From Niveispirillum sp. SYP-B3756 (lineage in GTDB: Bacteria; Pseudomonadota; Alphaproteobacteria; Azospirillales; Azospirillaceae), in contig NZ_WIDQ01000008.1 in the NCBI RefSeq assembly GCF_009495745.1, positions 1 through 64,000 of the forward strand: a stretch of 64,000 nucleotides of DNA, read 5' to 3'. Both the position numbers and the translations under genes were made by a program. Below, piece by piece: positions 45,362-52,681 of this stretch. How positions within the stretch are numbered: the stretch's first letter is position 1; the number at the start of each line of letters is the position of its first letter. The notes below the pieces were generated by a model. The model was not told where the DNA came from. It ran no database searches and saw nothing but the letters and a program-made list of their open reading frames with translations.

Positions 45362-45430
45362 TTTTCCCTGAAAATCACATTACCGATATTCTTTGTGGTA
45401 CGCAGCGGCGCGCATATTGCGCTGAACGTA

Positions 45431-45922
45431 TTAAATTCCCATTGCTGACTTGGTTGCAAAAACGACGATGATCAGGGCCACCAGGAAGAGGCCCAACGCG
45501 ATCGGCAGGACAAGCCTCGGCTTTACTCCGTTCACCGGCTTTGTCTCGCCGCGCAGCGCGACGGCCGATACCGCCAGGGCGATACCCAGCACCGTACCGA
45601 TCCATTCCAGTGTTGCCAGAAGCGTCGACATTGGATTGGGCGGCACTGGGAAGATGCGGCCGATATCGAGCAGATAGACGGCGGTGAAAGCAAGACCGGC
45701 AAGCCCTGCCCAGACACGGCCTTTGCCGGTTTTCATCAGGAAATGAACGAGCACGAGGCTCCCCAGACCGAGCACGGTCAAAAACACGTTGAACGCGAGC
45801 AATACAGCCGCAGGATAGGCGCTGAAATCGCGTGTTTCAACAAAACCTCCGGGCACCATCAGTGCCAAATTCACCGCGGAGGCGATGAGGAGGACAGCGG
45901 TGAAATAGCGTGAGCCTGACAT
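45431..45922 (-). CDS. Four-helix membrane protein of unknown function
   Basis: 163 residues. Four hydrophobic segments can be seen (about 7-27, 38-60, 70-90/104-122 and 136-156, e.g. VLPIALGLFLVALIIVVFAT). I do not recognise the family. It lies 12 bases downstream of the TetR gene on the same strand and so is probably its target. By eye the codon use is less GC-rich than in the neighbouring genes, which fits transfer into the tRNA-Arg neighbourhood. Confidence 0.78.
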   Translation of the reverse strand: MSGSRYFTAVLLIASAVNLALMVPGGFVETRDFSAYPAAVLLAFNVFLTVLGLGSLVLVHFLMKTGKGRVWAGLAGLAFTAVYLLDIGRIFPVPPNPMSTLLATLEWIGTVLGIALAVSAVALRGETKPVNGVKPRLVLPIALGLFLVALIIVVFATKSAMGI

Positions 45923-45934
45923 GCGACGAACTCC

Positions 45935-46603
45935 TCATGATGAGGCGGCAGGCTGTGCCGCTGCGCTGGCGCCCGCGTCCGTCGCGAGCATTGCGATGAA
46001 AAGGGTGGAAACCCGGCGGTTGAGTGCAAGCGCGCTATCCTGATCGAGCCCCTGCACGTTCAGGGCAAACCACTGGTCGACTTCGCGCGCCGCCGCGAAA
46101 ACGATATTTGTCAGAAGGGCGAGGGGCAGATCGGAGCGAACGGCCCCAAGTCGCTGCCCGTTTTCGATCAACCGACACAATCGACCGTGCAAGCGCTCCA
46201 GCAGGTCCGCGACGGCATCCTGTGCCATCGCATCCCGATAGATGCCGCGCCCCAGTTCAGCCAGGCGCTCATTGCGCTGGAGGACCGCTGTTACGTTGCC
46301 GAAAAGCACCGCGATCTGCCGCCAATACTCTGCCACGGAGCCCAGTTCGGTAAACTGGGCGTCAAGCAAGCTGGAAAACTCGTCGAATGAGCGTTCGATA
46401 ACGGCGCGGTAGAGCTCGCCCTTGTCGGCGAAATAGTAATAGGCCTGTCCCTTGCTAAGATTGGCACGCGTGAGAATTCGATTCAGCGACGCCGCCTTGA
46501 AGCCGAATTCCCTAAATTCCTCCTCGGCGATATCAAGCCAAACCGTGCGCTGCGCGTCGGGGAGCTTTTGCAATCTCTCCCGGGCATGAAGGCGATGATT
46601 CAT
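45935..46603 (-). CDS. TetR/AcrR-family regulator
   Basis: 222 residues from ATG 46603 (MNHRLHARERLQ); a GTG at 46615 would add four residues. The DNA-binding domain is about 18-65, with helix-turn-helix AASLNRILTRANLSKGQAYYYF and KGELYRAVIERS after it. The C-terminal ligand domain is unassigned. A perfect inverted repeat sits 35 bases upstream (46638-46656), the likely autoregulatory operator. The downstream membrane protein gene is presumably co-regulated. Confidence 0.9.
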   Translation of the reverse strand: MNHRLHARERLQKLPDAQRTVWLDIAEEEFREFGFKAASLNRILTRANLSKGQAYYYFADKGELYRAVIERSFDEFSSLLDAQFTELGSVAEYWRQIAVLFGNVTAVLQRNERLAELGRGIYRDAMAQDAVADLLERLHGRLCRLIENGQRLGAVRSDLPLALLTNIVFAAAREVDQWFALNVQGLDQDSALALNRRVSTLFIAMLATDAGASAAAQPAASS

Positions 46604-46637
46604 TGGAAGGTCCACAAGTCCATGGCCACAAGGACGC

Positions 46638-46656
46638 TTTAGACTGATGGTCTAAA
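46638..46656. promoter_or_regulatory. Operator of the TetR-type gene
   Basis: TTTAGAC and GTCTAAA form a perfect 7-bp inverted repeat separated by TGATG, immediately upstream of the regulator. Arrangement and size fit a TetR-family binding site. Confidence 0.7.
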
Positions 46657-46703
46657 ATTGTCCAGCGGTATGGCAGGCGATAGCCTGGCTGCGGCAATAC
46701 GCT

Positions 46704-47261
46704 CTACACCACGGCATTATCCAGATGCGGATGCCGGCAGCGATGCAGGGCGGCGCGCAGGGCGTTGGCGAAATCCTGGCGTTCCGGTGGGGACAGTGCC
46801 CGCCCCACCACCAGATGCCGCCCATGGGAAGACAGCGTGATCTGGCTGTGATGGCTTGGCGGTTCTTCCAGGCTGACGCGCAGCCAGGTGGGCTGGAAAC
46901 TCCAGCGCAACCGCCGCTTGGCCTGCACCCGTTCCACCAGCAGCCGGCTGCTGGTGAGTTCCACCCGTTCATAATCGGCCGCACTGCGGTAACTGGCCTT
47001 GAAGGCCAGATAGAGCAGCAGCACATCCAGCCCCATGAAGCCGACGATCGGCCAGGCCCCACTGAGGAAAAAGGCCAGCCCCACGGCCGTGCTGGCCGCC
47101 GCCACACAGGCCATCAGGCGGCGAAACCCCTTGGGGCCGAGGCTGCGATGGGGATGGATGGTGGCATGGAAAAACACATGCTCCTCCACCGGGGTCAATG
47201 TCTCCCCGGCGCTGGCATCCCTGTCCGGTGGGCGGGAAAGATCGGGCGCTGCATCATTCAT
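46704..47261 (-). CDS. DUF2244 membrane protein
   Basis: 185 residues from ATG 47261. FFHATIHPHRSLGPKGFRRLM precedes two adjacent membrane helices (about 50-90, ACVAAASTAVGLAFFLSGAW and GLDVLLLYLAFKA), then a beta-rich domain with RVELTSSRLLVERVQ and HGRHLVVGRALSPPER. This is the DUF2244 pattern, an alphaproteobacterial inner-membrane family of unknown role. It is divergent from nth. Confidence 0.92.
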   Translation of the reverse strand: MNDAAPDLSRPPDRDASAGETLTPVEEHVFFHATIHPHRSLGPKGFRRLMACVAAASTAVGLAFFLSGAWPIVGFMGLDVLLLYLAFKASYRSAADYERVELTSSRLLVERVQAKRRLRWSFQPTWLRVSLEEPPSHHSQITLSSHGRHLVVGRALSPPERQDFANALRAALHRCRHPHLDNAVV

Positions 47262-47330
47262 CAGGCCAAAATATAGCGGAGCGATATTCCAGGGCAACGG
47301 GGATAATTGCGGGTACCGCCGGGGCTGGCT

Positions 47331-48014
47331 ATGGTGCCCCTCACCCCCCGTGACCGCCCCCGGATGCCAGCCTTGAAGCGCGCCGCCATCGACGAATTTT
47401 TCCGCCGCCTGTCCGCCAGCAACCCGCATCCGCAGACAGAACTGGCATATTCCAACCCCTATACGCTGCTGGTGGCGGTGGTTTTATCCGCCCAGGCCAC
47501 CGATGTGGGGGTGAACAAGGCAACAAAGGCCCTGTTCGCCCTGGCCGACAACCCCGCCGCTATGGTGGCACTGGGTGAGGCCACGGTGCGCGACCATGTG
47601 AAGACCATCGGCCTGTTCAAGACCAAGGCCGCCAATGTCATCCGCCTGTCGCAGATATTGTTGGAAAAACATGGCGGGGAGGTGCCGAAGCGGCGGGAGG
47701 ATCTGGAGGAATTGCCGGGTGTGGGCCGCAAGACGGCCAATGTGGTGCTGAACACCGCCTTTGGGGAGCCGACCATCGCCGTCGACACGCATATTTTCCG
47801 CGTCTCCAACCGCACCGGGCTGGCGCCGGGCAAGGATGTGGAGGCGGTGGAACAGGCCCTGCTGAAACGGGTGCCCAAGACCTATCGGCTGCACGCCCAT
47901 CATTGGCTGATCCTGCATGGCCGTTACATCTGCAAGGCCCGCAAGCCGGATTGCCCCGTCTGCCCGGTGCACGACCTCTGCGATTACCCGGCCAAGACGC
48001 TGGCGAGGGAGTAG
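47331..48014 (+). CDS. nth: Endonuclease III
   Basis: 227 residues from ATG 47331; ATG 47364 (MPALKRAAIDEF) is an alternative start. The helix-hairpin-helix LPGVGRKTANVVLNTAFG contains the catalytic Lys and the loop IAVDTHIFRVSNR the catalytic Asp. The C-terminal CKARKPDCPVCPVHDLC matches the C-x6-C-x2-C-x5-C Fe-S motif. It removes oxidised pyrimidines as a bifunctional glycosylase/lyase. A repeat element starts directly at the stop codon. Confidence 0.96.
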   Translation: MVPLTPRDRPRMPALKRAAIDEFFRRLSASNPHPQTELAYSNPYTLLVAVVLSAQATDVGVNKATKALFALADNPAAMVALGEATVRDHVKTIGLFKTKAANVIRLSQILLEKHGGEVPKRREDLEELPGVGRKTANVVLNTAFGEPTIAVDTHIFRVSNRTGLAPGKDVEAVEQALLKRVPKTYRLHAHHWLILHGRYICKARKPDCPVCPVHDLCDYPAKTLARE

Positions 48015-48170
48015 CAGCCCGCCTAAAGGTTAAGCTTTAGGCGGGTTGAAGGCCGGCGACTGCCGGCCCGCGGGCACGTGCCCGCGTAAGCCAAGGGCGC
48101 GGATGCGCCCGCCCGGCGACTGAGGGAACGCGAAATCTCCCTTGATCGTTCCGATCAAGGGAGATTGGTA
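48015..48170 (+). repeat. Palindromic element, five-hairpin copy abutting nth
   Basis: Begins on the base after the nth TAG and ends ATTGGTA. H1 CCCGCCTAAAG/CTTTAGGCGGG, H2 GGCCGGC-GACT-GCCGGCC, H3 CGGGCACGTGCCCG, H4 GGGCGC-GGAT-GCGCCC, H5 AATCTCCCTTGATCG/CGATCAAGGGAGATT (no mismatch here). The left ATACCAA is lost or replaced. Confidence 0.9.
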
Positions 48171-48180
48171 GAATAGCAAA

Positions 48181-48210
48181 CGGCCGGCCCGATAAGGGGC
48201 CGGCCGCTTC
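48181..48210 (-). terminator. Hairpin downstream of the porin gene
   Basis: CGGCCGGCCC and GGGCCGGCCG pair around a short loop between the nth repeat and the convergent porin gene. T-run is weak. Confidence 0.5.
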
Positions 48211-48260
48211 CTGGACCATTTGATGGGGGTGCCACGGCACCCTTGATAAACGACGCCCGA

Positions 48261-48953
48261 TCAGAAGGCGTAGGTCAGGGACGCCACAAAGCGCGAATCG
48301 GCGTTCTTGTCGCCCTTCACGTCGGTGTCGATATACTTCAGATCAACGGTGAACGGCGCGAACTTCAGGGCCACACCGGCGCTCCAGTCCTTATAGTCGG
48401 TGCCGTTTTCCAGCTCGTTGAAGCCGATGGCGCTGTTGATCGAGATCATGTCGGTCACAGCAAAGCTGAAGCCCGGCGACAGGTACCAGGCATTGCCGCC
48501 CGCCGTGCCGAAGAATTTCGGCGAGTAATAGACCTTGCCGGTCAGGGTCAGCTTGTCGATGGCATAGGCCAGATCCAGACCCGCCTCGAAATAATCATAC
48601 TTCAGGTCGCTGTCCGCACCCGGATAGGTATAGTAGAGGGCGGTGACCGTATAGGTCAGGTTATCCACCGTGTTGGTATAGCCACCGAACACGTCCAGCT
48701 CGACATCGGCATCGGTGCCGAAATCGACATTGGAGCCCCAGGCGCCAACGAAGAAGCCGCTTTCATGGTTGACGGTCAGGCCGGCCTGGAAGGCGGGGTC
48801 TTCACCCGTCTGGCTGAAGCCACGGAACACGTAATCAGAGGTGATGGCGGCGGAGCCGGTGAAGGTGAACGGGGATTCAGCCTGGGCCGCGGACGCGCCG
48901 GCGAACATCAGGGCAACAACGGCCGTGGAGGCGAGCAACCGGGAGAAACGCAT
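48261..48953 (-). CDS. TorF-family putative porin
   Basis: 230 residues from ATG 48953. Signal peptide MRFSRLLASTAVVALMFAGA ... AQA (about 25). The remainder has alternating beta-strand patterns with the TorF/Gcw_chp core: AAITSDYVFRGFSQT near the start, VYYSPKFFG and a C-terminal FVASLTYAF ending in Phe as outer-membrane proteins do. It is expected to be an outer-membrane beta-barrel; cargo unknown. Confidence 0.9.
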   Translation of the reverse strand: MRFSRLLASTAVVALMFAGASAAQAESPFTFTGSAAITSDYVFRGFSQTGEDPAFQAGLTVNHESGFFVGAWGSNVDFGTDADVELDVFGGYTNTVDNLTYTVTALYYTYPGADSDLKYDYFEAGLDLAYAIDKLTLTGKVYYSPKFFGTAGGNAWYLSPGFSFAVTDMISINSAIGFNELENGTDYKDWSAGVALKFAPFTVDLKYIDTDVKGDKNADSRFVASLTYAF

Positions 48954-49170
48954 GAACCACTCCATTATGAGGCATTATGTTTAGGGTCCGTCCGCACAAC
49001 AGCAAAAGCGATGCCAGTTTGCCGGAGACCGGACCCAGACAACCGAAATATGTAGGTTTGTTCACGGAACGGCCAGATACCGTTATATTGCTGTGCAACA
49101 ATCCCGCCGACTGTTGCAAAATAAATACGCAGTTGCGCCAAACCTGCCTAAATTATGAACGTTTGCACAT

Positions 49171-49204
49171 AAAAGCACAGGCCGCCTTGTGGGGCGGCCT
49201 GTGC
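49171..49204 (-). terminator. Terminator of the ornithine decarboxylase gene
   Basis: On the minus strand GCACAGGCCGCC and GGCGGCCTGTGC form a perfect 12-bp stem with a 6-base loop, followed by TTTT. It lies 30 bases after the stop codon at 49234. Confidence 0.85.
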
Positions 49205-49233
49205 GGATAACCAGATCGGGTATAAGGCCCGGA

Positions 49234-50361
49234 TCAGATGTAGTAAGCCTTCAGCGGTGAGAAACCGTTGAAATTCACCGCACTATAGGTGGTGGTGTAG
49301 GCGCCGGTTGCCAGAATGGTCACCTTGTCGCCGATCTTCAGGCTGTCCGGCAGGTGATATTCCGCCTTTTCATAGAGCACATCGGCACTGTCGCAGGTGG
49401 GGCCGGCCAGGATCACCGGGGCGGCCGGGCCATCGCGTTCCGTCTGGATCGGATACTTGATGGCCTCATCCATGGTTTCCGCCAGGCCACCGAACTTGCC
49501 GATATCCAGATAGACCCAGCGCTTGTCGTCATTGGCCGATTTGCGGGAGATCAGCACCACTTCGGACTGGATGATGCCGGCATTGCCCACCATGCCACGA
49601 CCGGGCTCGATAATGGTTTCCGGGATGCGATTGCCGAAATGGCGACGCAGGCTCTCATTGATCGCCTCGCCATAGGCCTGGCTGGTCGGCACATCCTTCA
49701 GATAACGGGTGGGGAAGCCGCCCCCCATATTGACCATCTTCAGGGCAACGCCCTTCTCTTCGCAGGCGCGGAAAATTTCCGCACAGGTGGCCAGTGCGAT
49801 ATCCCACTGGCGCAGGTCGCGCTGCTGGCTGCCGACATGGAAGGAGACGCCATAGGGCACGACATTCATGGTCGCTGCCTGCAGCAGCAGTTCCTTGGCC
49901 ATGGCGGGTTCACAGCCGAACTTGCGCGACAGCGGCCAGTCAGCCCCTTCACCAGAGGTCAGGATACGGCAGAAGACGCGGGCCCCCGGCGCATGGTCGG
50001 CGATCTTTTCCAGCTCTTCAATGCTGTCAAAGGCGAAGAGATTGACACCCAGCTGGTGGGCGGTGCGGATATCGGCTGCCTTCTTGATGGTATTGCCGAA
50101 GGAGATGCGATCGGCCGAGGCGCCGGCCTCCAGGCAATACTGGATTTCCGGCACCGATGCCGTGTCAAAGCAGGAACCGGACTGCGCCAGCAGGCGCAGG
50201 ATTTCCGGGGCCGGATTGGCCTTCACGGCATAGAAAATCCGCGCGTCCGGCATGGCGCCGGCCAGCTTGGCATAATTGTCATGCACGACGTCGAGATCCA
50301 CCACCAGGCAGGGGGTGGCGGGGGACTGTTCGGCAAAGAAACGGGCGATCTTCTCGGTCAT
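49234..50361 (-). CDS. Ornithine (lysine/ornithine) decarboxylase, fold III PLP enzyme
   Basis: 375 residues from ATG 50361. The PLP lysine is in YAVKANPAPEI near 45, HVGSQ near 170 and the glycine loop MGGGFPTRYL near 205 bind the phosphate, EPGRGMVG near 255 and GPTCDSADVLYE near 320 complete the active site across the dimer. This is the alanine racemase-fold ODC type. It makes putrescine. Its long leader contains an upstream ORF and a hairpin (see 50403-50587), pointing to translational or attenuation control. Confidence 0.95.
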   Translation of the reverse strand: MTEKIARFFAEQSPATPCLVVDLDVVHDNYAKLAGAMPDARIFYAVKANPAPEILRLLAQSGSCFDTASVPEIQYCLEAGASADRISFGNTIKKAADIRTAHQLGVNLFAFDSIEELEKIADHAPGARVFCRILTSGEGADWPLSRKFGCEPAMAKELLLQAATMNVVPYGVSFHVGSQQRDLRQWDIALATCAEIFRACEEKGVALKMVNMGGGFPTRYLKDVPTSQAYGEAINESLRRHFGNRIPETIIEPGRGMVGNAGIIQSEVVLISRKSANDDKRWVYLDIGKFGGLAETMDEAIKYPIQTERDGPAAPVILAGPTCDSADVLYEKAEYHLPDSLKIGDKVTILATGAYTTTYSAVNFNGFSPLKAYYI

Positions 50362-50402
50362 CGCGGACTCCGAGGCCAAGCAAATTGGATGATGTCGGGT
50401 GG

Positions 50403-50438
50403 AAAAAACAGTGACAGCCGGACCCATCCCGGGTCCGG
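50403..50438 (-). promoter_or_regulatory. Leader hairpin with U-tract (candidate attenuator)
   Basis: On the transcript CCGGACCC (50438-50431) pairs with GGGTCCGG (50425-50418) around GGGAT, followed by a gap of 9 bases and then six T (50408-50403). It lies between the upstream ORF and the decarboxylase start and has the outline of an intrinsic terminator. Confidence 0.55.
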
Positions 50439-50476
50439 TTCCGCTCAAGCGTGCCGCAACGGCCGGCCCAAGCGGG

Positions 50477-50587
50477 TCAGATACTGGTCACAGAACCAGC
50501 AATGCCCCGCACGCCATAGGCCGGGAGCTGACTGAAAAGACGGAGAAGGGTAGGCACGGCGGGCCCACCGACAACAACAAGTACCAT
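50477..50587 (-). CDS. Candidate leader peptide (upstream ORF) of ornithine decarboxylase
   Basis: ATG 50587 to TGA 50479-50477, 36 codons, preceded by a strong GGAGG 5-6 bases before the ATG. The peptide begins MVLVVVGGP and ends SVTSI, hydrophobic overall, with no known homologue in my memory. It is 116 bases upstream of the decarboxylase start. Rfam describes an alphaproteobacterial 'speF' leader RNA before ornithine decarboxylase genes; this region may belong to it. A ribosome-stalling sensor of polyamines is inferred. Confidence 0.5.
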   Translation of the reverse strand: MVLVVVGGPAVPTLLRLFSQLPAYGVRGIAGSVTSI

Positions 50588-51014
50588 CGTAGCCTCCAAT
50601 TCGCCGCCTTGCTTAAGGGACGGACGAGGATACGCGTTACGTCGTTGCATAACCCCACCGGGTCGACGGCTCCGTCATCCACCTTTATGTGCTTTCATCC
50701 TTGAAAGCGGGCGGCGACGGGTGTGGGGGCCATAGGCACGTGCGCTGCGAATGCGCGCTATATAGGGCCGAAGCCCGTGAGGATAAAGCGCTTTTTTGTG
50801 TCGGTTCGATTAAATTCTGCAGATCAGGGACGCAGGCGATTCAAATCAAAATTTCGCCACTTTCGCCGCGCATTTTTATCTCACGGGCCGATCAGCTCAG
50901 GTTCTGGGAAATGCCGATGCGTTTTGAGACACCCCGTCTCGGCCGCCCCCAGGTGCCCCCCTCAGCGGATCAGCCCTTGTCAAAACCGGTTCTGCCCCGA
51001 ACCGGTGATATTCT
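50588..51014. other. Intergenic region between ODC leader and ccmA
   Basis: Non-coding by my reading. It contains the decarboxylase promoter (not placed) and, on the plus strand, AT-rich stretches at 50800-50880 followed by the hairpin ACCGGTTC/GAACCGGT at about 50985-51006. A plus-strand transcript ending at the terminator 51015-51052 is possible. Confidence 0.4.
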
Positions 51015-51052
51015 CGGCCACCGCAGATGCCCCCGCGGTGGCCGTTTTCTTT
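51015..51052 (+). terminator. Strong terminator upstream of ccmA
   Basis: CGGCCACCGC (51015-51024) and GCGGTGGCCG (51035-51044) form a perfect 10-bp stem, followed by TTTTCTTT. It faces the plus strand with no gene in front of it, so it ends an unannotated transcript or attenuates ccmA. Confidence 0.8.
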
Positions 51053-51129
51053 GGCGGATTTCCTGGCATCCGCCCTGCCCTTTCTGGCATCGTGCGGCCC
51101 CGACCCCGCTGCCGGAGTGACCGATCATC

Positions 51130-51852
51130 GTGCGTGCCGCCCCTTCCCCCACTGCCGCCGCTTCACCGGGCGCCTTGCTGGAAGCGCGCGCGCTCACCTG
51201 TCTGCGCGGGGCCCGGCTGGTTTTCACCCAGCTGGAATTCAGTCTGGCTGCCGGCGGGGCGCTGCTGCTGGTCGGCCATAATGGCAGCGGCAAATCCAGC
51301 CTGCTGCGCCTGCTGGCCGGGCTGTCGCGCCCCTTTGCCGGCGGGCTTTTCTGGCAGAACAGCCCGATTGCCGAGGATATGGAGGCGCACCGCGCCCGGC
51401 TGCGCTATGCCGGCCACCAGGATGCGGTGAAGCCGGCCCTGACGGCGCTGGAAAATCTCTGCGTCTGGGCCGGGCTGGACGGATTGCCCGATGCCACGGG
51501 CCGGGCGCAGGCCGCCCTGGCCCAGGTGGAGCTGTCGCATATCGCCGACATGCCCGGCCGCTACCTGTCGGCCGGGCAGAAGAAGCGGGTCAATCTGGCC
51601 CGGCTGGCCCTGGCCCCGGCGGCCCATGCGCCCCTGTGGTTGCTGGATGAACCGGCCACCGCCCTGGACCGCGACTCGGTGGCGCGGCTGGCCGCCCTGA
51701 TGGCGCGGCACCGGGGGGATGGCGGCATGGTGGTGCTGTCCACCCACAGCGCCATCGATCTGCCGGGCGCCCAGGTGCTGGATGTCTCCCTGTTCAGCGC
51801 CGATGCGGACGATGCCGATGGTGATGATGCAGCCGATGGGGAAGCGGCATGA
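51130..51852 (+). CDS. ccmA: Heme exporter ATPase CcmA
   Basis: 240 residues from a GTG at 51130. Walker A GHNGSGKSSLLRLLAG, the CcmA-type signature LSAGQKKRVNLARL and Walker B LWLLDEPATALD are all present. With CcmB it forms the ABC unit of the cytochrome c maturation system I, releasing holo-CcmE. The C-terminus has a short Asp-rich tail (DADDADGDDAADG). Its stop overlaps ccmB by four bases. Confidence 0.95.
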   Translation: MRAAPSPTAAASPGALLEARALTCLRGARLVFTQLEFSLAAGGALLLVGHNGSGKSSLLRLLAGLSRPFAGGLFWQNSPIAEDMEAHRARLRYAGHQDAVKPALTALENLCVWAGLDGLPDATGRAQAALAQVELSHIADMPGRYLSAGQKKRVNLARLALAPAAHAPLWLLDEPATALDRDSVARLAALMARHRGDGGMVVLSTHSAIDLPGAQVLDVSLFSADADDADGDDAADGEAA

Positions 51853-52514
51853 AGGCGATCTGGCATCTGCTGCGCCGGGAATTGCGGCTGGCCCTGCGCC
51901 AGGGGGCCGATGCCGCCATGGCCGTGCTATTCTTCGTGCTGTGCGTGGTGATGTTCCCCTTCGGCATCGGGCCGGAGCCGGGCATCCTGGCCCGCATCGC
52001 GCCGGGCGTCATTCTGGTGGCGGCCCTGCTGGCCTCCCTGCTGTCGCTGGACCGGCTGTTCCAGGCCGATCATGAAGATGGCAGCCTGGAACTGCTGGCG
52101 CTGTCCCCCCCGGGGCTGGAGGCGGTGGCGGTGGCCAAGCTGGCGGCCCATTGGCTGGTGACCGGCCTGCCGCTGATCCTGGCCTCCCCCCTGCTGGCCC
52201 TGTTCCTCAACCTGCCGGCCGAGGGTTTTCCCATTCTGCTGCTGGCGCTTGCCATCACCACGCCGTTGCTCAGCCTGATCGGCGGCGTGGGGGCGGCGCT
52301 GACGCTGGGGGCGCGGCGCGGGGGGGTGCTGCTGCCGCTGCTGGTGATGCCGCTATACATCCCCGCGCTGATCTTCGCCGCCGCCGCCATCGATGCCGCC
52401 CTGATGGGCCATAGCGCCCGGCCGCATCTGCTGTTGCTGGGCGGCTTGCTGGCCGGGGCGGCCACGCTGGCCCCCTTCGCCGTGGCCGCCGCCCTGCGCA
52501 CGGCCCTGGATTGA
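51849..52514 (+). CDS. ccmB: Heme exporter permease CcmB
   Basis: 221 residues with six hydrophobic segments. The N-terminus WHLLRRELRLALRQGADA and the conserved LLSLDRLFQADHEDGSLE, plus GGVGAALTLGARRGGVL, are CcmB hallmarks. It is the membrane partner of CcmA in c-type cytochrome maturation. No ccmC follows in this window, although ccmABC is the common order; the next gene is an M23 peptidase. Confidence 0.95.
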   Translation: MKAIWHLLRRELRLALRQGADAAMAVLFFVLCVVMFPFGIGPEPGILARIAPGVILVAALLASLLSLDRLFQADHEDGSLELLALSPPGLEAVAVAKLAAHWLVTGLPLILASPLLALFLNLPAEGFPILLLALAITTPLLSLIGGVGAALTLGARRGGVLLPLLVMPLYIPALIFAAAAIDAALMGHSARPHLLLLGGLLAGAATLAPFAVAAALRTALD

Positions 52515-52681
52515 TGGCCCCCGTCTATATCTTTGGGATATAGTACCCCCCATTACGGCTTGCCCGAAAGGCAGGGTTCCCATAAGGTCGATTTCCCGGC
52601 CGGAACCGCCACCAAACCTGATTGTGGTGAGTACATCTCAACAGGTTCAGCGATGACGGGGTCTGGAATCAAAGGGCCGCC

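Noticed and set aside
50488-50682. Alternative 64-codon frame in the decarboxylase leader
   Set aside because: It starts with GTG without a clear ribosome binding site and overlaps the 36-codon ORF that has a strong GGAGG.
50723-51430. 235-codon frame through the ccmA start
   Set aside because: It crosses a strong terminator and runs out of frame into ccmA; the protein is Arg/Pro-rich, as in shadow frames.
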